33,875 bases of DNA from Alkalinema sp. CACIAM 70d (GCA_002148405.1 MUGG01000024.1:1-33875), one strand, 5' to 3'; positions 14,483 to 23,212 are shown, counted from the first letter of the stretch. The notes: generated by a model from the letters alone, not told the origin. A program made the numbers and translations.

Positions 14483-17137
14483 ATGCGTCCCATTCGAACC
14501 TTTAACGTTTCCCCCTCCCTCCCCACCAAGTTAGAACCGCTTCGAACTTTAGCCTACAACCTCTACTGGGATTGGAATCTGGAAACCAAGGATCTCTTCC
14601 GCCGCCTTGATGCTGACCTTTGGGAATCGAGTCGCCACAATCCAGTGCTGATGCTCGGAACCATTAGTCAGGAACGGTTACAGGAGGTTGCAGATGATGA
14701 AGGATTTTTAGCGCAAATGGAGCGGGCATCCCTGCAACTAGAAACTTATCTCACGGAGCGAATGTGGTACCGCAAGCATCGATCGCAGACCTTACCTGCA
14801 ATTATCAGCCATAGACAGCTCGTCGAAGATAATCATCGATCGACCCCGGAATGTTACGCTTACTTCTCCGCTGAATTTGGCTTGACGGATTGTTTACCAA
14901 TTTATTCAGGGGGATTAGGAATTTTAGCAGGCGATCACTTGAAATCGGCCAGCGATCTTGGTCTACCCCTTGTAGGCGTAGGTTTACTCTATCAGGAAGG
15001 GTATTTCGCCCAATATCTCAATGCCGATGGTTGGCAGCAGGAACGCTATCCGATTAATGATTTCTACAATATGCCCATTCATTTGGAACGGGATGAACAC
15101 GATCGAGAATTGCGCATTGAAGTGGAATATCCCGGCAGAATTGTCTACGCACGGGTCTGGCGGGTGCAAGTCGGAACGGTGCCATTGTACTTACTGGACA
15201 CCAATATTGAACCCAATAATTCCTACGATCACGACATCACCGATGAACTCTATGGCGGCGACGTCGATATGCGGATTGATCAGGAACTGATGCTGGGGGT
15301 GGGGGGCGTAAAAATGCTCAAAGCCCTAGGCTACCAGCCCACCGTCTATCACATGAACGAAGGCCACTCAGCGTTCTTGGCGTTGGAACGGATGCGAATG
15401 ATGGTACAGGAATTGGGGCTCTCTTTTTCGGAAGCATGGGCCGTCGCAAAAGCTAGCCAAGTTTTTACGACCCATACGCCAGTCCCCGCTGGGATCGATC
15501 TTTTTGCGCCGGATAAAGTGATGCATGCCCTAGGAAATCGCTATGCCCAGATTTTTGGACTCTCGCGGGAAGAATTGCTATCCCTAGGTCGGGTCAAGAC
15601 AGGAGATTTTACCGAACCCTTTAGTATGGCGGTGCTGGCGATTAAAATGGCGAGTTTTGTTAATGGGGTGAGTCAACTCCATGGCCACGTGTCCCGCCAA
15701 ATGTTCCAAGACCTCTGGCCAGATTTACCCGTCAATGAAGTTCCTATTACTGCGATTACCAATGGTGTGCATGGCCGTAGTTGTGCAGCTAAGGTGATGC
15801 AGGAACTTTATAGTCGCTATCTGGGCCCCCAATGGGCAGAAGCCCCTAGCCATAAATCGCTCTGGGCAAAGGTTAACTCCATTCCCGATGAAGAATTATG
15901 GCGTACCCATGAGCGTTGTCGATTAGATTTAATTTTGTTTGTTCGTGCAAGGTTAGCGAGAATGCTCCGCGATCGCGCTGCCTCGAGTCATGAATTGCTC
16001 AAAGCTGAGGAAGTGCTAGATCCCACAGCATTGACGATCGGATTTGCGCGACGTTTTGCCACCTATAAGCGAGCAACATTGTTTCTACGAGATCTCGATC
16101 GGATTCGTCAAATTATTCTAGGAAAAGCCCATCATCCCTTACATAATCATAACCATACCCACAACCATAAACGAAATATCCAATTCGTAATTGCAGGAAA
16201 AGCCCATCCCAAGGATATTCCCGGCAAAGAACTGATTCGAGATGTAATTCATTTCGCCCGCACTGAGGGGATGCACACCCATGTTGTATTCATTCCAGAC
16301 TACGATATTCATGTGGCACGGCTGATGGTGGCGGGCTGTGATGTCTGGCTCAATACCCCCCGACGCCCCCACGAAGCATCGGGAACCAGTGGCATGAAAG
16401 CGGCCATGAACGGTTTGCCCAATCTCAGTATTCCCGATGGTTGGTGGGATGAAGCCGATCAAATTCATACGGGCTGGTCGATCGGGCAAGGGGAAGATTA
16501 CGATGATGAAAATTATCAAGACGACGTAGAAGCGGATGCGCTGTATAACCTCCTGGAGCAGGAAGTGATGCCGCTGTTCTACGATCGAGATGAAGACGAT
16601 CTTCCCCGGAAATGGATCGCCAAAATGAAGGATACGATTCGCCTCAATGTACCCCGGTTTAACACGACCAGAATGGTCGCTGATTACGCAACTCAAGCTT
16701 ACTTTCCCGCCAGCGATCGCTTCCAAAACTTAACGGCTGACCAGTTCAAACCCGCGAAAGAATTGGCGCAATGGCAAAACAAGCTACAGACCCATTGGTA
16801 TAACATCCGTATTGAAGACATTGAAGTCTCCGAAAGTACTGATATCCAGGTCAATCAAGCGATCGCGGTGAAAGCAAAACTCCGCCTCAATGGCTTTACG
16901 CACCATGATGTGCAGGTAGAAATTTACCAAGGGACACTGAACGATCAAGGAGATATTGTAAAAGGTCAACCTGTGGCTATGGAATTTGAGGGCAAGGACG
17001 ATCAAGAAAATAGTCTCTTCACTGGACAAATTACATACCACACCAGCGGTCTCCAGGGATTTTCCCTACGAATTCTGCCCTACCATGAAAATCTGGGCAG
17101 TCCCTACGATCTCGGTTTGATTCTTTGGGCGAAGTAG
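14483..17137 (+). CDS. glgP: Alpha-glucan (glycogen) phosphorylase, GT35
   Basis: 884 residues. ATG 14483 follows GAGGAA 7-8 nt upstream. It is the bacterial/archaeal-type alpha-glucan phosphorylase: an N-terminal DUF3417-like start (LRTLAYNLYWDWNLETKDLF), the glucan-binding segment FSAEFGLTDCLPIYSGGLG (about 130-148), VYHMNEGHSAF, TTHTPVPAGID and ITNGVHGRSC. The pyridoxal-phosphate lysine is K639 in EASGTSGMKAAMNG. It releases glucose-1-phosphate from glycogen or maltodextrin with phosphate, in the cytoplasm. A His-rich insert (H550-H562, seven His in 13 residues) lies between GKA and IQFVIAGKAHP. It is encoded by a 6-bp tandem repeat and should sit in a loop before the C-terminal Rossmann strand. 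The C-terminal 120 residues form a beta-rich end usual for this subgroup. cydAB follow 217 bp later but have their own control region. Confidence 0.93.
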   Translation: MRPIRTFNVSPSLPTKLEPLRTLAYNLYWDWNLETKDLFRRLDADLWESSRHNPVLMLGTISQERLQEVADDEGFLAQMERASLQLETYLTERMWYRKHRSQTLPAIISHRQLVEDNHRSTPECYAYFSAEFGLTDCLPIYSGGLGILAGDHLKSASDLGLPLVGVGLLYQEGYFAQYLNADGWQQERYPINDFYNMPIHLERDEHDRELRIEVEYPGRIVYARVWRVQVGTVPLYLLDTNIEPNNSYDHDITDELYGGDVDMRIDQELMLGVGGVKMLKALGYQPTVYHMNEGHSAFLALERMRMMVQELGLSFSEAWAVAKASQVFTTHTPVPAGIDLFAPDKVMHALGNRYAQIFGLSREELLSLGRVKTGDFTEPFSMAVLAIKMASFVNGVSQLHGHVSRQMFQDLWPDLPVNEVPITAITNGVHGRSCAAKVMQELYSRYLGPQWAEAPSHKSLWAKVNSIPDEELWRTHERCRLDLILFVRARLARMLRDRAASSHELLKAEEVLDPTALTIGFARRFATYKRATLFLRDLDRIRQIILGKAHHPLHNHNHTHNHKRNIQFVIAGKAHPKDIPGKELIRDVIHFARTEGMHTHVVFIPDYDIHVARLMVAGCDVWLNTPRRPHEASGTSGMKAAMNGLPNLSIPDGWWDEADQIHTGWSIGQGEDYDDENYQDDVEADALYNLLEQEVMPLFYDRDEDDLPRKWIAKMKDTIRLNVPRFNTTRMVADYATQAYFPASDRFQNLTADQFKPAKELAQWQNKLQTHWYNIRIEDIEVSESTDIQVNQAIAVKAKLRLNGFTHHDVQVEIYQGTLNDQGDIVKGQPVAMEFEGKDDQENSLFTGQITYHTSGLQGFSLRILPYHENLGSPYDLGLILWAK
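16142..16171. repeat. In-gene 6-bp tandem repeat, His-rich loop of GlgP
   Basis: Units CATAAT, CATAAC, CATACC, CACAAC, CATAAA. They encode alternating His-Asn/Thr/Lys (residues 554-563) and follow another His-His pair at 550-551. Confidence 0.85.
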
Positions 17138-17219
17138 AGATTGATAGTGGCGGGTGAAACAGGATAACCACAATTTGTCTACCCCGAACTTTTGAGTTGA
17201 GAAATATTTGTCTATTTTC

Positions 17220-17303
17220 TAACAATCCTAAAGAAAATCTATAGTTTAATCAAGTTCGACAAGCGATCGCTTGATTTCATTACGCTAGGATTGTTACGAA
17301 CAA
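17220..17303. promoter_or_regulatory. Nested inverted repeats upstream of cydA
   Basis: A perfect 11-bp inverted repeat, TAACAATCCTA (17220-17230) and TAGGATTGTTA (17286-17296), has a 55-bp spacer. The spacer holds a second inverted repeat, AATCAAG/CTTGATT (17248-17254 and 17270-17276), and the palindrome CAAGCGATCGCTTG (17260-17273, centred on HIP1). TTGTTACGAACAA (17291-17303) overlaps the right arm as a third dyad. The cluster ends 51 bp before the cydA start. It looks like an operator or a large cruciform-capable control region. The regulator is unknown. Confidence 0.5.
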
Positions 17304-17354
17304 GATAGGCTAAGTTTCACGCGCCTTGTCCATTACTGATCACTCCCTATCACC

Positions 17355-18800
17355 ATGGCAACTTTTTTGACAGATACGCTTGTGTTGTCGCGGATACAAT
17401 TTGCGGTAACCGCCATTTTTCATATGCTGTGGCCGGTCTTAACTACAGGAATGGCCATTTATTTGGTCATCCTAGAAGGACTCTGGCTCAAGACCCATGA
17501 TCTGACCTATTATCGCCATGCACGATTTTGGTCAAAATTATATGTTTTGAACTTTGGCATTGGGGTTGCTTCAGGTCTTCCCATGGCATTTCAATTCGGC
17601 CTCAACTGGGCTCCTTTTTCTGAAGCGGTTGGTGATTTTTTCGGAACGGTTTTAGGATTTGAGGGAACGATGGCTTTCATGCTAGAAGCGAGCTTCCTCG
17701 GCATTATGCTATTTGGCTGGGATCGAGTCCCGCCAATTCTGCACTGGATTGCCACGATCCTAGTCGCCTTTGGGGCTAATCTTTCAACTTTTTGGATTTT
17801 ATCTGCCAATTCTTGGTTACAAACTCCGGCAGGGGGTCAATTTGTTAATGGCAAATTTGTAGTTCAGGATTACTTTCAAGCGATCGCCAATCCCTTCATG
17901 GTCAACAGCTTCCTTCACATGTTTTTTGCAACATTGGAAACTTCACTGTTTGTGATTGGAGGCATTAGTGCTTGGTATATTCTGAAACAGCGTCATGCGG
18001 AATTTTTTGCTCGATCGCTTAAGGTTGTTTTGGCCGTTGCCATTGCTGTCACCCCCTTGCAAATTTTCATCGGGCACTTAAGTGCAGAACAGGTTTACCA
18101 TCACCAACCCGCTAAGCTAGCTGCAATGGAAGCCCAATGGGAAACGGTACCCGCTGGACAACCCGCCGCTTGGAGTGTCTTAGCATTACCCAACGATCGG
18201 GCACAGAAAAATGACTGGGAAGTGAAAGTTCCTGGTGCTCTCAGTTACTTACTAGAACTCAAACCTGCACTGCCAGAACCGATTCAAGGCTTGAAGGAAT
18301 GGCAGCCCGAAAATCGTCCCCACATGGTGGGCTTGATTTATTACTCCTTCCGCATCATGGTTGCCATTGGGCTATTTCTGGCAGGGCTGATGGGCATTAG
18401 TGCCGTGCAGTGGCTACGCGGCAAACTGACGGAATCCACGATCGCCCAGCAAAAATGGCTAATGCGGGCTTGGGTGTTCGCTGCGCCCCTGGGTTATCTG
18501 GCTGTGGAAACGGGCTGGATTGTCCGCTGTGTGGGTCGCCAACCTTGGACGGTGTATGGTCAGTTACGCACCGCAGAATCCGCCTCCCACCTGCCTGCGG
18601 GGGAAGTGTTATTTTCTCTGACGGGGTTAACCACACTGTATAGCGTGCTATTGGTTGCAGCACTTTACTTTGCCAGCCGCATTATCCAGCGAGGCCCCAA
18701 TTTGCAGCTTGCGGCTCCCGGTGAAACCACGCAGCCTTCGTTGAATATCGAACCCGCCATCCATGAGCCGGATCAACGGCCTGCCGAAGCCCAGCAATAG
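17355..18800 (+). CDS. cydA: Cytochrome bd-type quinol oxidase subunit I
   Basis: 481 residues with about nine membrane helices. Haem ligands are visible: H23 (IFHMLWP) for the high-spin haem, and H188 (NSFLHMFFATLET) with M335 (YYSFRIMVAIG) for b558. The acidic pair of the family is E103 and E111 (GFEGTMAFMLE). The Q-loop keeps K254 and E259 (AKLAAMEAQWE) but is short, as in the cyanide-insensitive (CIO) type; E. coli CydA has 522 residues. GRQPW is present (394-398), though the usual residues before it are replaced by RC. CydA oxidises quinol and passes electrons to the O2-reducing haems in the thylakoid or plasma membrane. The start ATG at 17355 has no clear RBS. It forms an operon with cydB, 19 bp on. 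Confidence 0.95.
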   Translation: MATFLTDTLVLSRIQFAVTAIFHMLWPVLTTGMAIYLVILEGLWLKTHDLTYYRHARFWSKLYVLNFGIGVASGLPMAFQFGLNWAPFSEAVGDFFGTVLGFEGTMAFMLEASFLGIMLFGWDRVPPILHWIATILVAFGANLSTFWILSANSWLQTPAGGQFVNGKFVVQDYFQAIANPFMVNSFLHMFFATLETSLFVIGGISAWYILKQRHAEFFARSLKVVLAVAIAVTPLQIFIGHLSAEQVYHHQPAKLAAMEAQWETVPAGQPAAWSVLALPNDRAQKNDWEVKVPGALSYLLELKPALPEPIQGLKEWQPENRPHMVGLIYYSFRIMVAIGLFLAGLMGISAVQWLRGKLTESTIAQQKWLMRAWVFAAPLGYLAVETGWIVRCVGRQPWTVYGQLRTAESASHLPAGEVLFSLTGLTTLYSVLLVAALYFASRIIQRGPNLQLAAPGETTQPSLNIEPAIHEPDQRPAEAQQ

Positions 18801-18819
18801 CTAGCACCCAAGATTAACT

Positions 18820-19884
18820 ATGGAACCTTTACAACCGTTACAACACTTTTTGCCACAGGTGTGGTTTTGTATCCTGGGCTTATTTCTCTTTCTGTATGTG
18901 TTGTTGGATGGCTTTGACTTAGGCGTTGGAATTCTGTCCCTGACGGCATCCAGCGAAGAACGACGGGGCATTCTGATGACCAGTTTAGGCAATGTTTGGG
19001 ATGCCAACGAAACGTGGTTAGTTTTAATGGGCGGATCGTTGTTTGGTGCATTTCCCCTCGCCTATGCCACGATTTTGAATGCCCTGTATTTACCAGCGGT
19101 CATTATGGTCGTGGGGTTAATTCTCCGAGCCGTCTCCTTTGAATTTCGGGAAAACTCCGATCGCAAGCTCCTCTGGAATATTACCTTTGGCACAGGCAGC
19201 TTTTTGGCTGCGCTGGGGCAAGGCTTTGCGCTGGGGAGTGTTTTTGAAGGGATTACGGTCGATGCAGAGGGCCACTTTGCAGGCGGGATCTGGGATTGGT
19301 TAACTTGGCGATCGGTGATCGTTGCGCTCACCTTGATTCAAGGGTATGTGTTAATTGGTTCCACCTATCTGATTTTGAAAACCACTGGGGAATTGCAGGA
19401 TACCCACTACAAATCCGCCAAAATTGCTACTGCAACTACACTGGCAGGGGCAATTTTCATCACCGTCAGCACCCCGATCGTGTCTGAACAAGCCCGCCAA
19501 CAGCTTTTTACCGCCCCGTCCATTTACATTTTCAGCACCATTCCCCTCCTAGGGCTGGTGTTGGTAGGCATGCTCTTTCGCAGCCTTCAAAAACGGCAGG
19601 AAAATGCACCGTTGGTCTGGACGTTTCTACTCTTTGCAGTATCGTTTATCGGTTTAGGATTTGTCATTTTTCCCAATATTATTCCCCCTAGTGTCACCAT
19701 CTACCAAGCTGCCGCATCTCCCAGTTCATTGGTCTTTATGTTGACCTTTATTGGGTTTTTAATTCCCATTGTATTGTTCTACAACATCTACAACTACATC
19801 GTTTTTCGAGGAAAAATTGCAGGAGAAGTCCATGGTGAACTCCAAGTCAAATCTTCCCCTGTTAACTCTTCAGGTGACGTGTAA
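18820..19884 (+). CDS. cydB: Cytochrome bd-type quinol oxidase subunit II
   Basis: 354 residues with eight or so membrane helices. Family signatures are YVLLDGFDLGVGIL (26-39), NVWDANETWLVLMGG and AFPLAYATILNALYLP near the start, and REN and FPNIIPPS later. CydB holds the partner helices of CydA and stabilises the haem site. It starts 19 bp after the cydA stop and is clearly cotranscribed. No CydX-like small gene follows before the convergent gene at 19962, and cydDC are absent. Confidence 0.95.
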   Translation: MEPLQPLQHFLPQVWFCILGLFLFLYVLLDGFDLGVGILSLTASSEERRGILMTSLGNVWDANETWLVLMGGSLFGAFPLAYATILNALYLPAVIMVVGLILRAVSFEFRENSDRKLLWNITFGTGSFLAALGQGFALGSVFEGITVDAEGHFAGGIWDWLTWRSVIVALTLIQGYVLIGSTYLILKTTGELQDTHYKSAKIATATTLAGAIFITVSTPIVSEQARQQLFTAPSIYIFSTIPLLGLVLVGMLFRSLQKRQENAPLVWTFLLFAVSFIGLGFVIFPNIIPPSVTIYQAAASPSSLVFMLTFIGFLIPIVLFYNIYNYIVFRGKIAGEVHGELQVKSSPVNSSGDV

Positions 19885-19933
19885 GCAATGTTTAAGCGAC
19901 AGGTAAGCGAAGGGTAACTGCCCCTTGAATCAT

Positions 19934-19960
19934 TGGCTGAGCGATTCACTTGCTCAGCTA
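19934..19960. terminator. Hairpin between convergent cydB and the AAA-like gene
   Basis: TGGCTGAGC (19934-19942) pairs with GCTCAGCTA (19952-19960) over 9 nt, including one G-T pair. It lies 50 bp past cydB and just before the end of the minus-strand gene. No T-run follows, so it is only a candidate. Confidence 0.35.
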
Positions 19961-19961
19961 C

Positions 19962-21803
19962 TCACGCAAATAGCAATTGATAAATTACGATCGTGAGCAA
20001 AAGGAGGATGCATCCCACCAGCCACGATCGTTGTTGTTTAAGGGATTGAATTTCTTGCAACAGTTGAGTTTGCAACTGCTGCTGGGCCATGTGCTTGATC
20101 TCCTCAGGCACCGCATCCAGCACTGCTTGAGAAACTAATTTGTTTTTGCCGTTGCTTTGACCTTTTTGATTAGGTGAGTCTTTGCCTACGCTGCCCTGAC
20201 TCCGGTCATCCAGTCCTTCAGAAATTGCTGATGCTGCGATCTCACCATCCCCTTCTAAGGTTGAGTTGGCCAAGGGTGAGCTGGCTAAGGTTGAACTTGA
20301 CAAGGTTGCGCTGGCTGAGGCTGCGCTGACTAAAGGTGGATTATCAAGCAGTTCGATCGGAGGATTGCCTCCATTATTAGGACTCAAAGTCGGGTGAGTT
20401 GCGATCGTGGCCGTCTGCCCAGGGGCAGGTGGGCTAACTTCTGTGGGAGTCTCTGGCTGAGACAGCGGCGGAGACTCCGATTGCAAAGGGGCCGAGGACG
20501 TTGCTTGGGCTTCTAATGCATCATAAGTAGCTAACTGAGCCTCCACCCAATTTAAATTAAAAATAGCTTGGTAAATCGGATTTTTCACCTGTAACTGTCC
20601 ATGCCGTTGCTCTACCAAGCCGGATAACAGCAACTCCGTTAAAACGGGTTCAATGGCGCGATCGCTGGCAAAGACCACCTGCTCAAAATCAAAGGTCTTG
20701 TCTAAAGCCTTGTCTGAAGCCTTGTCTGAAGCTTTGTCCTGTGATTGCTGGTTTACACGATTGGCTATGTTTCCGGGCAGAGAATCTTGGGGTTTCCGGA
20801 ATAATTCTTCGGGGTCGTCTTGCGCTTGGCTCAGTTGCTCTCGGAGTAGCAATTGGCGATACAACAGCAGCCGATCGCGCCGGCCTTGGGGTTCAAACAA
20901 TAGGCGATCGCGGATGGTGCGCAGGTGTTCAGGGTAATCCTGGGCCTCCCAATCCTGAAGAATATGTTTGTGGACAAGCTGCTCAACCCAAAAAGATTCG
21001 GTTCCCGGTGGCAAATTCAGCGTCCCTTGAATCGTAGATTGACTACTTTGTACTGTCAGTTGGCAGAGCTTCTGGGTCAAAAAGGGCTGTCCCGCTGTCC
21101 AATGTAAAATCGCTTTGAGCACGGCCATGGGTTGGTTCACCTTGCCTACTAATCCGCAGGCTAGGGGAAACACCTCATGATCCTGAAATCCCCTCAGTTG
21201 GATTGCTCGGCCAATGTTGAGCGGTGTGCGATGGGGGTCGCGGATCAGGGCTGCGGGGGTGGCCACACCAAACAACGCCCAAGTCAGTCGCCGATATTCC
21301 GGTATTTCCGATCGTCGATCGTAGGTAGCCCGAATTAAGGCGAAAAAATCATCCGTTGGAAAGGACAGCGCCATCACGCTATCCACTTCGTCGATGAAAA
21401 TCACGATCGATCCGGAGACCTGTGGCAACAGAATTTCTTCTAAAAAAGTTGCTAATCGTCGCACCAGAGACAGTTCTTGATGGGCAGCCCACCAACTGGA
21501 TAACTTCACCTCCAGGTGAAAACTTTGAGTCAAAGAAGCCGCAAAGGAGGCATACCACTGTTCTGGGGTGGTTGTGCGAGTCCCCAGCAAGGTGAGATCC
21601 ACGGCACCACATTTGCGCCCCTGCTGTTGGAGTTGATGCATCGTACGCACCCGCAGGCTGGATTTACCCATTTGGCGAGCATTCAACACATAGCTGAGTT
21701 CACCATTATTGAGCGCCATGACCAAGTCCAAGTCCGCTTGGCGTACCACATAGCTCGGTGAATTTTGTCGCAGACTTCCGCCGACCTGATACGTATCGCT
21801 CAC
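19962..21803 (-). CDS. AAA-like-domain NTPase with C-terminal membrane anchor
   Basis: I chose the GTG at 21803 because GGGAGG (21815-21810) lies 6 nt upstream; the longer TTG start at 21809 touches the RBS. The product has 613 residues. Residues 1 to about 330 form the cyanobacterial AAA-like domain: variant Walker A NARQMGKSS (about 41-49), Walker B IVIFIDEVDS (D138, E139), sensor TWALFGVATPA, and RGFQDHEV and GQPFLTQKLC, typical of this group. A small winged-helix-like unit follows (about 375-420). A Ser/Ala/Pro-rich linker (about 425-545) includes a 5-residue repeat from 15-bp DNA units, and DKAS-type 4-residue repeats lie near 356-370. A Gln-rich helix (about 572-590) leads to one C-terminal membrane helix (595-611, LVGCILLLLTIVIYQLL). 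It is probably a cytoplasmic signalling NTPase held at the membrane. Related proteins often carry WD40 or protease domains; this one has none. Confidence 0.85.
   Translation of the reverse strand: MSDTYQVGGSLRQNSPSYVVRQADLDLVMALNNGELSYVLNARQMGKSSLRVRTMHQLQQQGRKCGAVDLTLLGTRTTTPEQWYASFAASLTQSFHLEVKLSSWWAAHQELSLVRRLATFLEEILLPQVSGSIVIFIDEVDSVMALSFPTDDFFALIRATYDRRSEIPEYRRLTWALFGVATPAALIRDPHRTPLNIGRAIQLRGFQDHEVFPLACGLVGKVNQPMAVLKAILHWTAGQPFLTQKLCQLTVQSSQSTIQGTLNLPPGTESFWVEQLVHKHILQDWEAQDYPEHLRTIRDRLLFEPQGRRDRLLLYRQLLLREQLSQAQDDPEELFRKPQDSLPGNIANRVNQQSQDKASDKASDKALDKTFDFEQVVFASDRAIEPVLTELLLSGLVEQRHGQLQVKNPIYQAIFNLNWVEAQLATYDALEAQATSSAPLQSESPPLSQPETPTEVSPPAPGQTATIATHPTLSPNNGGNPPIELLDNPPLVSAASASATLSSSTLASSPLANSTLEGDGEIAASAISEGLDDRSQGSVGKDSPNQKGQSNGKNKLVSQAVLDAVPEEIKHMAQQQLQTQLLQEIQSLKQQRSWLVGCILLLLTIVIYQLLFA
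20257..20331. repeat. In-gene tandem repeat, 5 x 15 bp
   Basis: Degenerate units such as AAGGTTGAGTTGGCC, AAGGGTGAGCTGGCT, AAGGTTGAACTTGAC, AAGGTTGCGCTGGCT and GAGGCTGCGCTGACT. On the minus strand they encode a Ser/Ala/Leu pentapeptide repeat in the linker of the AAA-like NTPase. Confidence 0.85.
20692..20739. repeat. In-gene tandem repeat, 4 x 12 bp
   Basis: AAGGTCTTGTCT, AAAGCCTTGTCT, GAAGCCTTGTCT, GAAGCTTTGTCC. They encode DKAS-DKAS-DKAL-DKTF on the minus strand, an inserted acidic/basic linker between the NTPase and winged-helix parts. Confidence 0.9.
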
Positions 21804-22009
21804 AATCAACCTCCCTTGGCCTCCAACCAGTGTATCGAGATCCCACTGAATCTTCAGCCTGAACCTAAAATCGCTTGGAGAGAAATAGTGGCCCCTGCCA
21901 TCCTAAATGAGCGAACCCAGCAAGTCTAAAAAGTTACCTGACTCAGTGCCCACTATTCCCTACTGATTGGGACTCAGAACCGATCGGGAGTCAAATCATT
22001 GCCCAGAGC

Positions 22010-22068
22010 AATCCCCAGTAAATCTCAGTGAATCCCAGGCAATTCTAGTGAATCCTAGTCAATCTAGG
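22010..22068. repeat. Degenerate 10-bp tandem repeat, about six units
   Basis: After one 11-bp unit (AATCCCCAGTA), the units AATCTCAGTG, AATCCCAGGC, AATTCTAGTG, AATCCTAGTC and AATCTAGG follow in exact 10-bp phase. It begins 4 bp past the stop of the response-regulator gene and lies about 210-265 bp upstream of the AAA-like NTPase start. Confidence 0.85.
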
Positions 22069-22072
22069 GTTG

Positions 22073-23212
22073 CTATTGCAGAGCTTGCTCCTGTTGCCAG
22101 CGATCCTGGAGGAGTCTCTCCAGATACTCCTTCCGCTGAGTAACATCACGTACAATCCCCTCCAGCCCTAGAATGATGCCATCTTCGTTCCTGACGGCAT
22201 GAACCGATTCCGAAATCCAGATGTGGCTGCCATCAGGCCGTAACACTTGAGATTCAAACTCTTGCACCCGCCCATATTGATAAAGATACTGCAATAACTC
22301 GCCCCAGCGGGAAGCACTGACGTAAAGGCGCTGCATTCCCTCCACCTGGAGCAGCGTTTCCACATCGTCATAGCCCAATAGGGTGGCTAGGGCCGCATTA
22401 ACCTCGACAAACTTTCCCTCGGGGCTGATCCGATAGAGTCCATCTACCGCTTGGTCAAAAAACTGACGATAGACCGTTGCCGCTTGCAGTTGTTGCTCCA
22501 CTTCTGTCCGGAAGAGGAGATTCTGATCCATCATTTGTTTGCGAAAGCGTTGCAGGGTTAGCTGATGCTCAATGCGAATCAGCAGTTCCTCTACTTGAAT
22601 CGGCTTGGTTAAATAATCGACCCCGCCCATATTGAACGCCTTCACTTTGTCAAAGGGTTCATGGATGGCACTGACAAAAATGACTGGAATATTTTCCGTG
22701 TTGGGATCGGCTTTGAGGCGCTCACAAACTTCGTATCCATCGATCGTCGGCATCATGATGTCCAGTAGGATTAAATCTGGCTGGATTTGGGTTGCATGAT
22801 TCAACGCGATCGTGCCGCTGATTGCGCTACACACCTCATAACCCTGTCGAGCTAAGGTTTCCGAGAAAAACTGGAGAACTTCAGGGGTGTCATCCACTAC
22901 CAAAATTGTGGCCTGGGGCTTCGCATTATCTAAATTAAAACCCAGCAGGCGGAAAATCTCGGCCTCTGTTTGCTGAAGCGATTGATGGTGTTTTGCACCT
23001 TGACTGCTGAGGGTTTGGTGCTGGAGGGCCAGTTGTTCCAATTGACGCACAGTACTCACCATATCGCCAATGGGAGTCGCCTTGTCGGAAACTAAGCGGA
23101 GGCGATCGATCCGTTGCTGAATTAGTCGCTCTAAGTAGTAGGCGGTGATGTCTGACAGCGGTAACTTAGATGGCAAGGGAAGAACCTGACGATGAGTGGA
23201 TGATGGCAGCAT
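22073..23212 (-). CDS. Response regulator with receiver and PAS domains
   Basis: 379 residues. The N-terminal 95 residues are helical and Gln-rich (MVSTVRQLEQLALQHQ). The receiver domain (about 101-220) is complete: D107 and D108, the phospho-acceptor D151 (LILLDIMMPTIDG), S181 and K203 (YLTKPI). A short coiled coil (about 220-245) leads to a PAS domain (246-360, FFDQAVDGLYRISPEG to GIVRDVTQRKEYLE). It ends soon after the PAS domain without a kinase, GGDEF or DNA-binding output. This suggests a signal-relay protein or a truncated hybrid kinase. It lies downstream of the CHASE2 kinase on the same strand, 418 bp away, and could be its partner. ATG 23212 has no clear RBS. Confidence 0.88.
   Translation of the reverse strand: MLPSSTHRQVLPLPSKLPLSDITAYYLERLIQQRIDRLRLVSDKATPIGDMVSTVRQLEQLALQHQTLSSQGAKHHQSLQQTEAEIFRLLGFNLDNAKPQATILVVDDTPEVLQFFSETLARQGYEVCSAISGTIALNHATQIQPDLILLDIMMPTIDGYEVCERLKADPNTENIPVIFVSAIHEPFDKVKAFNMGGVDYLTKPIQVEELLIRIEHQLTLQRFRKQMMDQNLLFRTEVEQQLQAATVYRQFFDQAVDGLYRISPEGKFVEVNAALATLLGYDDVETLLQVEGMQRLYVSASRWGELLQYLYQYGRVQEFESQVLRPDGSHIWISESVHAVRNEDGIILGLEGIVRDVTQRKEYLERLLQDRWQQEQALQ

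Noticed and set aside
21804..21809. TTG start two codons upstream for the AAA-like NTPase
   Set aside because: It abuts the GGGAGG site with no spacing, while the GTG at 21803 has 6 nt.
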